Origin: Myxococcales bacterium
Lineage (GTDB): Bacteria; Myxococcota_A; Polyangia; Nannocystales; Nannocystaceae
DNA length: 32,531 nt
Assembly: GCA_014240065.1 (NCBI GenBank)
Contig: JAAZXR010000049.1
Span: forward strand, 1-32,531
Reading direction: 5' to 3'
Below the pieces are notes generated by a model, which was not told where the DNA came from, ran no database searches, and worked only from the letters and a program-made list of their open reading frames with translations. Of the stretch, positions 8,290 through 17,556 are shown one piece after another. Position 1 is the stretch's first letter; every line of letters starts with the position of its first letter. The position numbers and the translations under genes are program-made.

Positions 8290-11265
8290 ATGGATGACCG
8301 ACGGAACGAAGACGCTGACTACGTACTCAGCGGTACATTCACGGTCGCCGATCCGGGGAGTGACCGGGCCTCCGCGCTCGACGAACAGCAGGTGCGCGCT
8401 CGGGCGCGGGAGCAGCTGTTCGGCAGCCAGGAGGCATCTCCGCGCGTGGGGCGATTTGCCATTCTTGAGAAGCTGGGTGAGGGCGGAATGGGGGCGGTCT
8501 TCGCGGCCTACGACGCGAAACTCGATCGGCGGATCGCGGTGAAGATTCTTCGCGGTGCCGGGAACTCGAGCTCGGGCCACGAGCGCCTGCGCCGCGAAGC
8601 GCTGTCCCTCGGCAAGTTGAACCACCCCAACATCGTGGGAATCTACGACGTGGGCGAGTGGGATGGCGCGACCTTCCTCGCGATGGAGTTGGTGGATGGC
8701 GAGAGCCTCGACGCGTGGCTTCGAGCGCGTGCTCGCACGGAAACCGAGATTCTGGATGTCTTCGATCAGGCCGCGGGCGGACTGATCGCCGCCCACAACG
8801 CCGGCATCGTGCATCGGGATTTCAAGCCCGAAAATGTGATGGTCGACAAGGACGGTCGCGTTCGCGTTCTCGACTTCGGTATCGCTCGGATGGAAGACAG
8901 CGCGGCTAGCTTCGACGGACCACGCGGTGAGGCCACCGACGAGGATCTGGACATGGGCGAGGCGTCGGTGGCGAAGACATGGGCTTCGCAGGACAGCCTG
9001 ACGCGGACCGGCTCGCTCGTGGGGACCCCCGCCTACATGGCACCCGAGCAGGTGCGAGGGCGACCAAGTGACGCCCGGACCGATCAGTTCGCGTTTTGCA
9101 TATGCCTGTTTCAGGCGTTTCTAGGGAGGCGTCCGTTCACGGGGGATTCATTTGCGAAGCTCGCCGGGTCCATCGTCACTGACAGGCCGATGAGCACCAT
9201 CACCAAGAAAATCCCGACGGAGGTGAGGGAAGTCTTACGGCGTGGTCTGGAGAAGGATCCTGTCGACCGGTTTCCGTCGATGGAGGCGTTGTTGTCGACC
9301 CTTCGGCTTGGGAAGCGACGCAAACGTCGTCGGCGACGCGTCCAGGTTGTCGTCGCGACCCTCGGACTGCTCGCGATGATCGCCGGAGGCCGTCAGGTCT
9401 ATGAGCGCCGGGTGCTCGCAAAGTGTGCCTCCGATGCAGCGGTCATTCGCGTCGATTGGAACGATGCGCGCGCGGCACAGGTGCGCGAGGCGATGAAAAC
9501 GAACGGAAGGCCGTACGCGGAGCAGGTCGCCGGCAAGACGTTCCCGTGGATCGATGGCTGGGTTAACGCGTGGGAAGACACGAGCGCCACCGCGTGCCGG
9601 CAGCGAGAGTTGGACGGCCTCCTGGTGGGGGCGGACGCCATGAAATCCTCCGAGTGTTTGAGAGATGGCCGCGTCCAGCTTGAGGTCTTATTGACGGCGT
9701 TGGAAGATCCGCCTGACGAGCTCTTGCGCAACGCCACCCAGATCGCGTCGCGGCTTCCGGATCCCGACGCGTGCATCGATCGCGACAAGCTTGGCCTGCG
9801 GGTGGTCCCTCCGAAGGCCTACGAGGAGGAGTTGGTGCAGGCGCGGCGCGAGTTCGCAGCGATCTTCGAGGCGACGATGATGGGGACGTCCGAGCGAGCC
9901 AAGGAGCGGCTCACCGAGCTGCGATCCACGGCGGAGTCCCTTGGTGACGAGGTGCTCGCGGCGCGTATCGACATCGAGTTGGGTGCGCTGGCAGGTGCAG
10001 ACGCGAAGCATAGCGAGGCGCGCGAGTATCTAACGCGAGCATTCGAACTTGCCGGGCGCCATGACGCGCGCGCTGTGATGGCGGATGCGGCGCTGGCACT
10101 CGCGCTGCAGGTGGGTTCGAAGGAAGAGAACGCAGAGGTCGGACGCGTCTGGGAGCACGTGGCACGCGGGCTGATCGCCTCCATCGAGCGCGCGCCTGGA
10201 ACTCGCGCGTTACGACTGGCGGAGATCGGAGGGCAAATTTCCTTCTACGACGGCGACTACGAGCGTGCTGAGCGGGAGTTCGACGCGGCCATCGTCCTCG
10301 GCCGATCCCTCAAGGGACCGGAACATCCAGGGCTGATCCCCGTCTCAAACAACCGCGCGATGTCCATTCATCGCCACGGGAGGCATCAAGACGCGCTGGT
10401 AGCCGTGCAAGAGGTCGTCCGGCGGTACGAGGACGAATATGGACCCGAGCATCCCAAGGTCGCCTCGACGTTGGCGAATCTTGCGGCGATCTACAGCGCC
10501 CACGGAGACTACGAAGCAGGCGTTCGGGCGAGCCAGCGAGCGGTGGAGGTGTGGTCCGAGGCGCTCGGGCCGGAGCATTACCGGGTGCACAAGGCTCGCA
10601 CGACGCTCGCCGAAACCCTGTACGGGGCGGGACGCATCGAACAGGCCATCGAAGTGGGCAAGACGGCCATCGAAGGTATGAAGCGCGCCTCCGACGGTGC
10701 TCATCCCGCCATCGGCATCGGATGGATCAATCTCGCGACCGCGCAGCGTGCGGCGAACCGCATGGAGGACGCGGCCCACTCCTACGAGGAAGGGATCGCT
10801 TCGTTGCGAGCGTCGCTTCGCTCGACCCATCCAAATATCGGCATCGTGCTCAACAACTACGGCAATTTCCTCGCCGATCAGGGGCAGCTCGACCGCGCGG
10901 AGGACTTCTATGGACAATCGCTGAAAGTGTACGAGGAGGGGGTCGGGGCGGACCATCCGCTGGCTTCGTACCCGTGGAGCGGAATCTCGGATATTTCGAC
11001 CAGCCGAGGCGATTATGGGCGAGCGGTGAAGGCCGCGCGCAAGTCACTGGATATTCTAGAAGCGAGAAGCCAGAGCCCGATTAAGCTGGCGAAGGCGCGG
11101 TTTCGTCTGGCCAAGGCCCGTTGGAATGCGGCGCCCCGAGATCGAGACGAGCGGGCCGCAGCGCTCGCGCTCGGGGTCGCCGCGTGCGAGCAGCTGGGGA
11201 CGGTGGAGTCCCCCGAGGAGCTCATTGAAGAGTGCCGCCAGTGGCTTGAGCAGCGGCGCAACTGA
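8290..11265 (+). CDS. Transmembrane Ser/Thr protein kinase with TPR sensor half
   Basis: The 991-residue protein carries a complete Hanks-type kinase: glycine loop GEGGMGAV (63-70), lysine in AVKIL (K85), HRDFKPEN (175-182), DFG (195-197) and the APE motif within GTPAYMAPEQ (about 246-255). An insert between DFG and APE is acidic. A basic stretch (KRRKRRRRR) precedes one membrane helix at about 351-368. The C-terminal half, about 600 residues, ends in several TPR repeats of the long kinesin-light-chain-like type (EYGPEHPKVASTLANLA, THPNIGIVLNNYG). ATG 8290 was chosen because the upstream GTG 8230 adds 20 unlikely residues. The catalytic residues look intact, so an active kinase that phosphorylates Ser/Thr in partner proteins is expected. 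The adjacent ECF sigma factor is the obvious candidate substrate. Confidence 0.92.
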   Translation: MDDRRNEDADYVLSGTFTVADPGSDRASALDEQQVRARAREQLFGSQEASPRVGRFAILEKLGEGGMGAVFAAYDAKLDRRIAVKILRGAGNSSSGHERLRREALSLGKLNHPNIVGIYDVGEWDGATFLAMELVDGESLDAWLRARARTETEILDVFDQAAGGLIAAHNAGIVHRDFKPENVMVDKDGRVRVLDFGIARMEDSAASFDGPRGEATDEDLDMGEASVAKTWASQDSLTRTGSLVGTPAYMAPEQVRGRPSDARTDQFAFCICLFQAFLGRRPFTGDSFAKLAGSIVTDRPMSTITKKIPTEVREVLRRGLEKDPVDRFPSMEALLSTLRLGKRRKRRRRRVQVVVATLGLLAMIAGGRQVYERRVLAKCASDAAVIRVDWNDARAAQVREAMKTNGRPYAEQVAGKTFPWIDGWVNAWEDTSATACRQRELDGLLVGADAMKSSECLRDGRVQLEVLLTALEDPPDELLRNATQIASRLPDPDACIDRDKLGLRVVPPKAYEEELVQARREFAAIFEATMMGTSERAKERLTELRSTAESLGDEVLAARIDIELGALAGADAKHSEAREYLTRAFELAGRHDARAVMADAALALALQVGSKEENAEVGRVWEHVARGLIASIERAPGTRALRLAEIGGQISFYDGDYERAEREFDAAIVLGRSLKGPEHPGLIPVSNNRAMSIHRHGRHQDALVAVQEVVRRYEDEYGPEHPKVASTLANLAAIYSAHGDYEAGVRASQRAVEVWSEALGPEHYRVHKARTTLAETLYGAGRIEQAIEVGKTAIEGMKRASDGAHPAIGIGWINLATAQRAANRMEDAAHSYEEGIASLRASLRSTHPNIGIVLNNYGNFLADQGQLDRAEDFYGQSLKVYEEGVGADHPLASYPWSGISDISTSRGDYGRAVKAARKSLDILEARSQSPIKLAKARFRLAKARWNAAPRDRDERAAALALGVAACEQLGTVESPEELIEECRQWLEQRRN

Positions 11266-11349
11266 CGTGAACCGCGACGGACGACGTCCGGGGCCGTCCG
11301 CGCGAGGCCGGTGGTCGCGTGCCGCTCGTGAGGGTATGATGGGAAGGAA

Positions 11350-11985
11350 GTGAACGACTCCGAGCTCCTAAACAGGTGGATGGTGGGCGATGCTTCCGCT
11401 GGCGAGTTGTTGTTTGATCGTCACTTCCGCTCGCTTTATCGGTTCTTTCGGAACAAGACCACGGACGGGATCGACGATCTCGTCCAGGACACGATGCTCG
11501 CCTGTGTGAAGGGCAGGGATCGGTTTCGCGGGGATGCGAGCTTTCGGACCTACATGTTCGCGACCGCTCGCCGAATTCTCTTCCGCTTCATCGAAAAACG
11601 CCAGCGGACGCTGGGCAAGATCGACTTCGGGGTCACGAGTATCCAGGATCTTGGGCGCGGATTTGATCAGGTCATGGTCGAGCGTGGGGAGCAGCGGATC
11701 TTGCTCAAGGCGCTGCGTTGCATCCCCGTGGACTACCAGATCGCGCTCGAACTCTACTATTGGGAGGGCATGCGGGGCCCAGAGATCGCGACGGTGCTCG
11801 ACATCCCCGAGCCCACCGCTCGCAGTCGAATTCGGAGGGGACTCGAGCAGTTGCGTCGCGCCATCGACGACATTCACGAGTCGCCCGATGTCCTGGCGTC
11901 AACCATCGACAACCTCGAGCGTTGGGCGGCGTCGCTTCGAGAGTACATGGGGACCGGGCGCGACGCCCACGCCGGCAGCGAGTGA
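11350..11985 (+). CDS. ECF-type RNA polymerase sigma factor, partner of the upstream kinase
   Basis: The 211-residue protein has sigma region 2 (DRHFRSLYRFF then DDLVQDTMLAC at about 42-52, RFRGDASFRTYMFATARR) and region 4 with the HTH EIATVLDIPEPTARSRIRRG at about 145-164. There is no membrane segment and no anti-sigma gene next to it. It lies 84 nt downstream of the kinase gene on the same strand. In-frame sequence closes at a TGA ending at 11331, and GTG 11350 is the first usable start. The GGGAAGG just before it is unusually close. A roughly 35-residue C-terminal tail follows region 4. Kinase-controlled ECF factors are known in other bacteria (PknT/EcfP in Vibrio), so control by phosphorylation is a reasonable inference. 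Confidence 0.9.
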   Translation: MNDSELLNRWMVGDASAGELLFDRHFRSLYRFFRNKTTDGIDDLVQDTMLACVKGRDRFRGDASFRTYMFATARRILFRFIEKRQRTLGKIDFGVTSIQDLGRGFDQVMVERGEQRILLKALRCIPVDYQIALELYYWEGMRGPEIATVLDIPEPTARSRIRRGLEQLRRAIDDIHESPDVLASTIDNLERWAASLREYMGTGRDAHAGSE

Positions 11986-12016
11986 GCACGACCTGCCCGG
12001 AGGGGACCTTGGGCGG

Positions 12017-13630
12017 CTAGGCCCTCAAGCTCGCGGCGAGCAGGTCGCGCGCGCGCTCAAGGCCGATGGTGATGAGCAGGGTGCTGAGCTTGGGGCCCTT
12101 GGGGCGGCCGAGCACGAGGTCGTAGACCACGGGGAAGAAGTCGGCCCGCTTCATCTCGGTGCCCTCCGGCAGCGCCTTGATCACCTCGATGAGCGCGGGT
12201 TCCTCCATGTCGGGGCGCTCGGTGAGCGCGTCCACCAGCCGCCGCAACAAGACGCGCGCGTCGCCGTCCACGTCGCGCGTCACCGGCTCGGTGCGGATGC
12301 GGTAGCAAAACTCCTCAGGGGCGAAGTGCTCGATCCAGTGCCACACCCGGGCGGCGCGGCTCATGAATCGGGCGCGCTCCTCGTCGGTGTCGAGGGCGCC
12401 CGCGGCCACGTAGTGGTCGAGCGTGCGCTCGAGGTCGCCGTCGAAGATCTGTAGGGTCATGGACAGCGGGCGGAAGGAGAGGGTGCGCGGCATGACATCA
12501 CCGCTGGCGATTCGATGGCTCGTGGGGCTCGCGAGCTCGAGCGTGCGGCGCGCGGCGGCGCGCTTCTTGTCTTTCTTGCCCCCGTCGTCGGGCTGGTACG
12601 CGACGCGCACCGCGCTGTCGTAGTCCTCGTAGAGCTTGAGCACGTCGAGGTCAAACGAGATTTGAAACTCCGTGTTCGCGCGGTAGCTCGCGAAGATCCA
12701 GCGCAGCACCTCGGGCTCGTAGACCTTGAGACAGTCGGCCACGGTGACCGCGCCGCCGGCGGAGCTTGAGAGCTTGCCGCCGCCGCCCTTGATCCGCACG
12801 AAGTCGTAGGCCACGTACTCGGGGGCTTGGAAGTCGTACAACTTGGCGATTTCTTTGCCCGTGTCGTAGCTGCCGCCCGCGCTCGAGTGGTCTTTGCCGC
12901 CGGGCTCGAAGCACACTTTCTCGTAGGCCCAGCGCATGGGCCAGTCGATGCGCCACGGGAGTTTGATGTTGCCACCCTCGCGCAGGTCGGTCTCTCCTTC
13001 GTGCTCGCAGGCGCGGCAGCGGTGGCTCACGATCCAGTCACCGTCCCAGCAAAACGCGACGTCGTCGTGGCCGCAGCCGTCGCAAAACCCCGAGATCGGG
13101 AGCCAGTCCTCGGCGAGCGGCGTCTTGCGGTGCTCGTTGAGGATCTCGACGATCTTGTCTTTGTGCTGGAGCGCGGTGCGGATGCCCTGCGCGTAGTTGC
13201 CCGCGCGGTAGGACCGGCTCTGGCGGATGAACTCAGGCTCGATCCCGAGGGGCTCGAGGCTGTCTTGGAAGGCGTGGATATTGTGCGACGCGTAGCTGTC
13301 GTGCTCGCCGAACGGGTCGGGCACGTCGGCGATGCTGCGCCGCAGATGGCTCGTGAGCAGCGCTTGCTCGGGCATGTCCGCGGGGACCTTGCGGAACACG
13401 TCGAAGTCGTCCCACGAGTAGATGAACCGCACCTTCTTGCCGTGGGATTTAAGGGCGCGGGCGACGAGGTCCACGGTCATCACCTCGCGAAAGTTCCCCA
13501 CGTGCACGACGCCCGAGGGCGTGATGCCAGCGGCGACGACGTAGGTGTCGACGTCGGGGTGCGCGGAGATGGTCTTGCGCGCCGCCAGGTCTGCCCAGTG
13601 ACTGAGATATGGATCCGGAGGCCCGCCCAT
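12017..13630 (-). CDS. lysS: Lysine--tRNA ligase, class I
   Basis: This enzyme attaches lysine to tRNA-Lys in the cytosol. It is the class I type (Rossmann fold), unrelated to the class II LysRS of E. coli. Visible marks are the HIGH-like HVGN (about 43-46) in GITPSGVVHVGN, the KMSKS-like KLSSS at about 286-290 in IKGGGGKLSSSAGG, and four zinc-type Cys: C183/C186 (CDGC) and C205/C208 (CRAC). Length (537 residues from ATG 13630) is usual. A GTG at 13648 in frame could add six residues. The gene is divergent from the rRNA methyltransferase and converges with the sigma factor gene, with 31 nt between their stops. Confidence 0.95.
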   Translation of the reverse strand: MGGPPDPYLSHWADLAARKTISAHPDVDTYVVAAGITPSGVVHVGNFREVMTVDLVARALKSHGKKVRFIYSWDDFDVFRKVPADMPEQALLTSHLRRSIADVPDPFGEHDSYASHNIHAFQDSLEPLGIEPEFIRQSRSYRAGNYAQGIRTALQHKDKIVEILNEHRKTPLAEDWLPISGFCDGCGHDDVAFCWDGDWIVSHRCRACEHEGETDLREGGNIKLPWRIDWPMRWAYEKVCFEPGGKDHSSAGGSYDTGKEIAKLYDFQAPEYVAYDFVRIKGGGGKLSSSAGGAVTVADCLKVYEPEVLRWIFASYRANTEFQISFDLDVLKLYEDYDSAVRVAYQPDDGGKKDKKRAAARRTLELASPTSHRIASGDVMPRTLSFRPLSMTLQIFDGDLERTLDHYVAAGALDTDEERARFMSRAARVWHWIEHFAPEEFCYRIRTEPVTRDVDGDARVLLRRLVDALTERPDMEEPALIEVIKALPEGTEMKRADFFPVVYDLVLGRPKGPKLSTLLITIGLERARDLLAASLRA

Positions 13631-13743
13631 GACGGGGTTGTCGCCCACCCGGGCAGCGCGCGCAACTGTTATGCTCTATCCTCGACACGCGGCGTCTCAC
13701 GCCGCTGTCGTCCGCCTCCGACGAGGGGCGCCCACGAATCGCC

Positions 13744-14928
13744 ATGCCCGCCGCTGCTCCCACCTTGACCCTCAAAAAACCGGTGGAGCGCGTGGTGGCG
13801 CACGGGCACCCGTGGATTTACCGTGACGCGCTCGAACCCTTCGAGATCGCGCCGGGCAAGATCGCGACGGTCCTCGACCGGCAGGGGCGGTTCTTGGCGC
13901 GGGGGCTGGTGGAGCGCGGACCCATCGGCGTGCGGGTGTTCGTGCGGAGCGACGTGCCCCTCGACGACGCCCTCATCGCTCGTCGACTTGACGACGCCCT
14001 CGCCCTCCGTCGCGCCCACTGGCCCGCCGACACGACGGCGGTGCGGCTCGTGCACGGTGAGGGCGACCTGCTGCCCGGCGTGGTCGTGGATCTCTACGGC
14101 GCTGTCGCGGTGCTGCGGCTGGACGGGCAGGCCATCGAGCGGTTTCGCGGCGCGCTGGTGGCGACGCTGGCGCAGGCGCTCCCCGATCTCGGCGTGGAGA
14201 CCTTGCTCGAGCGCTCGGGGAGGGGAGACACGCGGCGGGTGCAGGCGTTGTGGGGCGCGCTCCCCGACGGGCTGGTGGAGGTGCGTGAGCACGGCATGCG
14301 CATGCCCGTCGATTTGATCGCGGGACAAAAGACCGGCTTGTTTTTGGACCACCGCGACGCGCGGTTGCGGGTGCGCGCTCTCGCCTCGGGGGCGCGGGTG
14401 GTGAACTTGTTCGGATACACCGGCGGATTCTCCATGGCGGCGGGGCTCGGCGGCGCCGCGCACGTGGACACGGTGGACGTCGCGGCGGGGGCCCTCGCCC
14501 TCGCGCGGGAGGGGTGGGCGCGCAACGGACTCGACGCCACCATGCACGAGGCCCACGCGGTGGATGTGGAGAAGTTCTTGAACGCCGCGAAGCAGCAGGG
14601 CACCTCGTGGGAGCTGGTCATCGCCGACCCGCCGAGCTTCGCGCCCAATGAGGCGGCCAAGCGCGGGGCGCTCAAGGCCTACCGCGCGCTGCATACGGCC
14701 TGCTTGTCGCGCGTGCGTGAGGGGGGCTTGTATCTCGGGGCCTCGTGCTCGAGTCACGTCCATCGGGAGGACTTCGACGCGACGATTCGGGAGGCGGCCC
14801 ACGCGGCGAAGGTGTCCGTGCAGGTGCTCGAGCGGTCAGGGGCGGGCTTCGATCATCCCGTGCCCGTGGGCTTCCCAGAGGGGGCATATCTCAAGTCCAC
14901 CCTGTGTCGGGTGTTGCGCCTGCGTTAG
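13744..14928 (+). CDS. RlmI-type 23S rRNA cytosine methyltransferase, PUA plus Rossmann domains
   Basis: The 394-residue protein has the family layout. An N-terminal PUA domain (LTLKKPVERVVAHGHPWIYRD, ending about 70) is followed by an SAM-dependent methyltransferase domain. Motifs are QKTGLFLDHRDAR (195-207), motif I NLFGYTGGFS (221-230), DPPSFA (295-300) and SCSSHVH (334-340). Family members such as E. coli RlmI make m5C1962 in 23S rRNA. Exact target specificity is inferred from family only, so no symbol is given. The start ATG 13744 places the PUA lysines correctly. A 113-nt divergent gap separates it from LysRS. Confidence 0.88.
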   Translation: MPAAAPTLTLKKPVERVVAHGHPWIYRDALEPFEIAPGKIATVLDRQGRFLARGLVERGPIGVRVFVRSDVPLDDALIARRLDDALALRRAHWPADTTAVRLVHGEGDLLPGVVVDLYGAVAVLRLDGQAIERFRGALVATLAQALPDLGVETLLERSGRGDTRRVQALWGALPDGLVEVREHGMRMPVDLIAGQKTGLFLDHRDARLRVRALASGARVVNLFGYTGGFSMAAGLGGAAHVDTVDVAAGALALAREGWARNGLDATMHEAHAVDVEKFLNAAKQQGTSWELVIADPPSFAPNEAAKRGALKAYRALHTACLSRVREGGLYLGASCSSHVHREDFDATIREAAHAAKVSVQVLERSGAGFDHPVPVGFPEGAYLKSTLCRVLRLR

Positions 14929-15002
14929 CCTCCCGCCCGGGCCCGCGCAGGCGGTCACGTTTTTGCGTGGGCCGTGTGCGTGGAGCGTGCTAGGTTCGCG
15001 CC

Positions 15003-15359
15003 GTGGTCGAACGAAACGTACTCCCCGATTCGCGGCGCAGCGAGGCCGTTCGCGCGCAGCTCGCTGGCTTCCACCCGGAGGTGGTCGGGCGGGTGCAAGC
15101 GGCCGTCGACTCACACGACGTGGTGGTGGTGGGCATGGCACAAAACCCCTTCGTGAAGAGGGCGCGTCGGGCCCTCGCCGACGCTAAAATCTCCTACGAG
15201 TACGTGGAGTACGGCGGCTACTTGTCGATGTGGAAGGAGCGCCTCGCGATCAAGCTGTGGAGCGGCTACCCCACCTACCCGCAGGTGTTCGTGAAGCAAG
15301 TTCTCATCGGCGGCTACCGCGAGCTTCAGGTCATGCTCGACGCGGGCGCGCTGCGCTAG
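15003..15359 (+). CDS. Glutaredoxin-like protein lacking every cysteine
   Basis: The 118-residue protein matches the monothiol glutaredoxin-like shape. It has a beta strand VVVVGMAQNPF, a helix, the KISYEYVEYG strand, LWSGYPTYPQVFVKQVLIGG (the usual TWPTFPQVFVxGxxIGG core) and a C-terminal helix with DAG. The active-site position that normally reads CGFS or CxxC is NPFVKRARRAL here. I count no cysteine anywhere in the protein, so thiol catalysis and cysteine-ligated Fe-S binding through the fold are excluded. Start is GTG 15003. The stop overlaps the convergent glycosyltransferase stop by 4 nt. Similar glutaredoxin-domain proteins with MxQNP are annotated in other proteobacteria, and their function is not known to me. 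Confidence 0.75.
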   Translation: MVERNVLPDSRRSEAVRAQLAGFHPEVVGRVQAAVDSHDVVVVGMAQNPFVKRARRALADAKISYEYVEYGGYLSMWKERLAIKLWSGYPTYPQVFVKQVLIGGYRELQVMLDAGALR

Positions 15360-16444
15360 GCGGCCTTCTCTATCCCAGCCGCGGCGCGATATGCGTCGAT
15401 CAACGAGGCGTCGGCGCGCATGTGATCGAAGGCGTGGTGCGAGGCCAGGCCTCGCGCGCGTCGACCCGCCTCGGTCCTCCACACGGGGTTGCGGAGGTTG
15501 CGACACACCTCGAGGGCTGCCCACGTGAGGTCTTGATCGAGGAAGGCCCCCGCCCCGGCGGCGCGCACCGTGTCGGTGACCCAACACTGAAACTCCGTCA
15601 TAATTGGCGTGCCCGCGGCGAGTGCTCGGAGACAAAATGGGATGCAGCCGATCCAGGGGTCGTCGCCCCCGTAGCTGAGGGCGAGGTCGGCGGCGCCGAG
15701 GAGGTCGTCGAGCTCGGGTCCATTCTCGGGGGAGAAAAACAGCAGCTGCGAGTCGGTCACGCCGAGGCGCCGCGCGGCTCTTCGCAGCTGCGGTCGCAAG
15801 GCCTCGGCGATCCACAGGGCCACGACCACCGCGGGGTCGCGGGAGGTGAGGTGGGACGCGAGCTTGACGGCGTACAGGTCGTCGCCGAACGCCCGAGAGC
15901 CGTCGCAGACCACGAGCGGACGGTGTCCGATCAGATCGTGCTGTCGGACCTTTCCGGGGTTGAGCGAGCCGGGGTGGACGCAGGTGTCTGCCACGAGGTG
16001 AAAGCTCGACGCGTCGCTTCGCGACGCCTGGTGTTCGCGCCGCAGCTCGGGAGATGGGACGATCACTGCGGACGGCATGAGCGCTTCGACGTAGTCGGGG
16101 AGGGGGGCGCTCCGGCGCACCTCAAATACGCGCGAGACGGGGTAACCAGCGAGCGCGCGACACACCAGGGCGAGCTCTGGGTCGTGGGGATCCTCAACGT
16201 GGATGACGTCAGGATCGAAGGAGTCGCTGATTCGCATCAATCGTCGGAGCAGCCGCTCCTCGCTGGGATCGTTCGCGGCGGCCTCGTACACCCCGGAGGT
16301 GTCCGGATCGTGTTGCAGCAAGACCGCGTGCCGATTGACGAGCATGGTCTCGACGTCGTGGGCCTCGAGCCGCGTGAGTTGTTGAATGAGGGGATCGAGT
16401 TGCCACGAGGGGGTGGCGGTGATGTGAAGCACGCGGACAGTCAC
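15356..16444 (-). CDS. GT-B fold glycosyltransferase
   Basis: The 362-residue protein begins VRVLHITATPSW, a GT-B N-terminal strand. It continues through an N-terminal domain with DPDVIHVEDPHDPELALVCRALAG (about 77-100) and a second domain with LVVCDGSRAFGDDLYAVKLASHL, VTDSQLLFFSPENGPELDDLLGAADLALSYGGDDPWIG and ALAAGTPIMTEFQCW. The ADLALxxG-xx-E/D-like stretch and ALAAGTPI are typical of family 4-type transferases. The likely role is addition of a sugar to a surface polysaccharide, lipid or protein, but donor and acceptor cannot be read. GTG 16444 is the first start after an in-frame TGA. Its tail overlaps that of the convergent glutaredoxin-like gene by 4 nt. No neighbouring polysaccharide genes are present. 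Confidence 0.75.
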   Translation of the reverse strand: MTVRVLHITATPSWQLDPLIQQLTRLEAHDVETMLVNRHAVLLQHDPDTSGVYEAAANDPSEERLLRRLMRISDSFDPDVIHVEDPHDPELALVCRALAGYPVSRVFEVRRSAPLPDYVEALMPSAVIVPSPELRREHQASRSDASSFHLVADTCVHPGSLNPGKVRQHDLIGHRPLVVCDGSRAFGDDLYAVKLASHLTSRDPAVVVALWIAEALRPQLRRAARRLGVTDSQLLFFSPENGPELDDLLGAADLALSYGGDDPWIGCIPFCLRALAAGTPIMTEFQCWVTDTVRAAGAGAFLDQDLTWAALEVCRNLRNPVWRTEAGRRARGLASHHAFDHMRADASLIDAYRAAAGIEKAA

Positions 16445-16586
16445 GGTTCAGATTTCGGCCACCGGGGGAGAGAACTTGACCGTATGCGCGACACATTTTT
16501 TCATCGGGTTCGCCGCTGGTGCGAAGGCGCCCCTGGCGCGGCGGCGTGAGACAGCGCCGTGGGGGGTGTAACTACATTTCCCGACC

Positions 16587-16611
16587 ACCGCGAGCACCGC
16601 GAGCACCGCGC
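16587..16611. repeat. Short 9-bp tandem repeat (ACCGCGAGC)
   Basis: Two full copies and one partial copy of ACCGCGAGC lie in the roughly 220-nt gap between the glycosyltransferase and the downstream lipoprotein gene. No other structure or gene is visible in this gap. Confidence 0.5.
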
Positions 16612-16664
16612 GCTTCGAACCGCGCAGTCAACGCGCGGGGGATCTCTACTGTCGTGCGACGCGC

Positions 16665-17510
16665 TTACTTGCAGCGGTTCTTTTCGAGGGTGATTTGCGG
16701 GCTCTCGAGCCGGTATTCGCTGGCGCCCGCCGCCTCGTATGCGGCGAGCGCGGCGGTCGCGAAGTCGCAGGCCTCGCTGCGGTCTCGCTTGAGCTCGGCG
16801 ACGACCGCGAGCCCCTCGTTCGCCATGCCGCGGACGATGTCGCGGCTGCTCACATTGAGCGCGAGCTCGTACAAGGGCCGCGCCTCATCAATTTTTTCAG
16901 GTCGCTCGATGCCCTCGCCGTCGTCGCTGTAGGCGGAGTTGAGCGTGGCCTCCGCGAGCCAAAGCGTCGCGAGCCCCTGCCAAGGGCCCTCCGATTCGGA
17001 GACGGCCCGAAAGCTCACGATCGAGGCTTCAAAATCTCCGAAGGCCTTGTGGACGGCGCCTTCGGCGAGGCTCGTGAGGCTGCGCGCGGCGGTGGCTTCG
17101 TCGGCGGCGGCCGCCTCGAGGCGCGCGGTCCACTGCTTCATCGATTCCAGGAGGTCGTCGCCATTCTCTGGGAGCAACACAGCGCAGTGCCCCACCACGA
17201 TCCAGCTGCTGACCAGCGTGCGGGCTGAGAGGGTCTCGTCGCTGTCTTCGATGGCCTCGTACAGGGGCTGCAACCGATTGAGGGCGGCCTGCGCGTCGCC
17301 GCCGAGCAGCGTCGTGATCGCGTCGTCGAGCGCCGCGGGCGCGGTCGCTTGGGGAGGGAGGGTCGGACGAACAGCCCCACTCGAGGTGGTGACCTTGGCG
17401 CCCTCGTCTGGGTTGACCGCCTCAGCGCTCTGTTCTTTTCGACAGCCGAGGGACAAGCTGAGCGCGAGGGAGGCCGAGAGCAACAACAAGGGAGAGCGTG
17501 GGGTGGTCAT
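16665..17510 (-). CDS. Lipoprotein of alpha-helical, TPR-like character, 281 residues
   Basis: ATG 17510 gives MTTPRSPLLLLSASLALS and the lipobox SLGC, a lipoprotein signal. The mature part begins with a short disordered segment and continues as Ala-rich helices, resembling TPR-like repeats (DDAITTLLGGDAQAALNRLQPLYEAIED, ATLWLAEATLNSAYSDDG, ARPLYELALNVSSRDIVRG). No enzyme motif is seen. It is the last gene of the minus-strand retropepsin operon, 46 nt behind the one-TM protein. It may serve as a periplasmic partner for the protease, which is inferred only from position. Confidence 0.8.
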   Translation of the reverse strand: MTTPRSPLLLLSASLALSLSLGCRKEQSAEAVNPDEGAKVTTSSGAVRPTLPPQATAPAALDDAITTLLGGDAQAALNRLQPLYEAIEDSDETLSARTLVSSWIVVGHCAVLLPENGDDLLESMKQWTARLEAAAADEATAARSLTSLAEGAVHKAFGDFEASIVSFRAVSESEGPWQGLATLWLAEATLNSAYSDDGEGIERPEKIDEARPLYELALNVSSRDIVRGMANEGLAVVAELKRDRSEACDFATAALAAYEAAGASEYRLESPQITLEKNRCK

Positions 17511-17556
17511 GGATGATTCTGCGGGGATGGGACGCAGCGAGCGCTGCGAGAGGTGG

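Noticed and set aside
13669-14802. 377-codon open frame opposite the RlmI-type gene
   Set aside because: No domain or signal; the plus strand carries all methyltransferase motifs.
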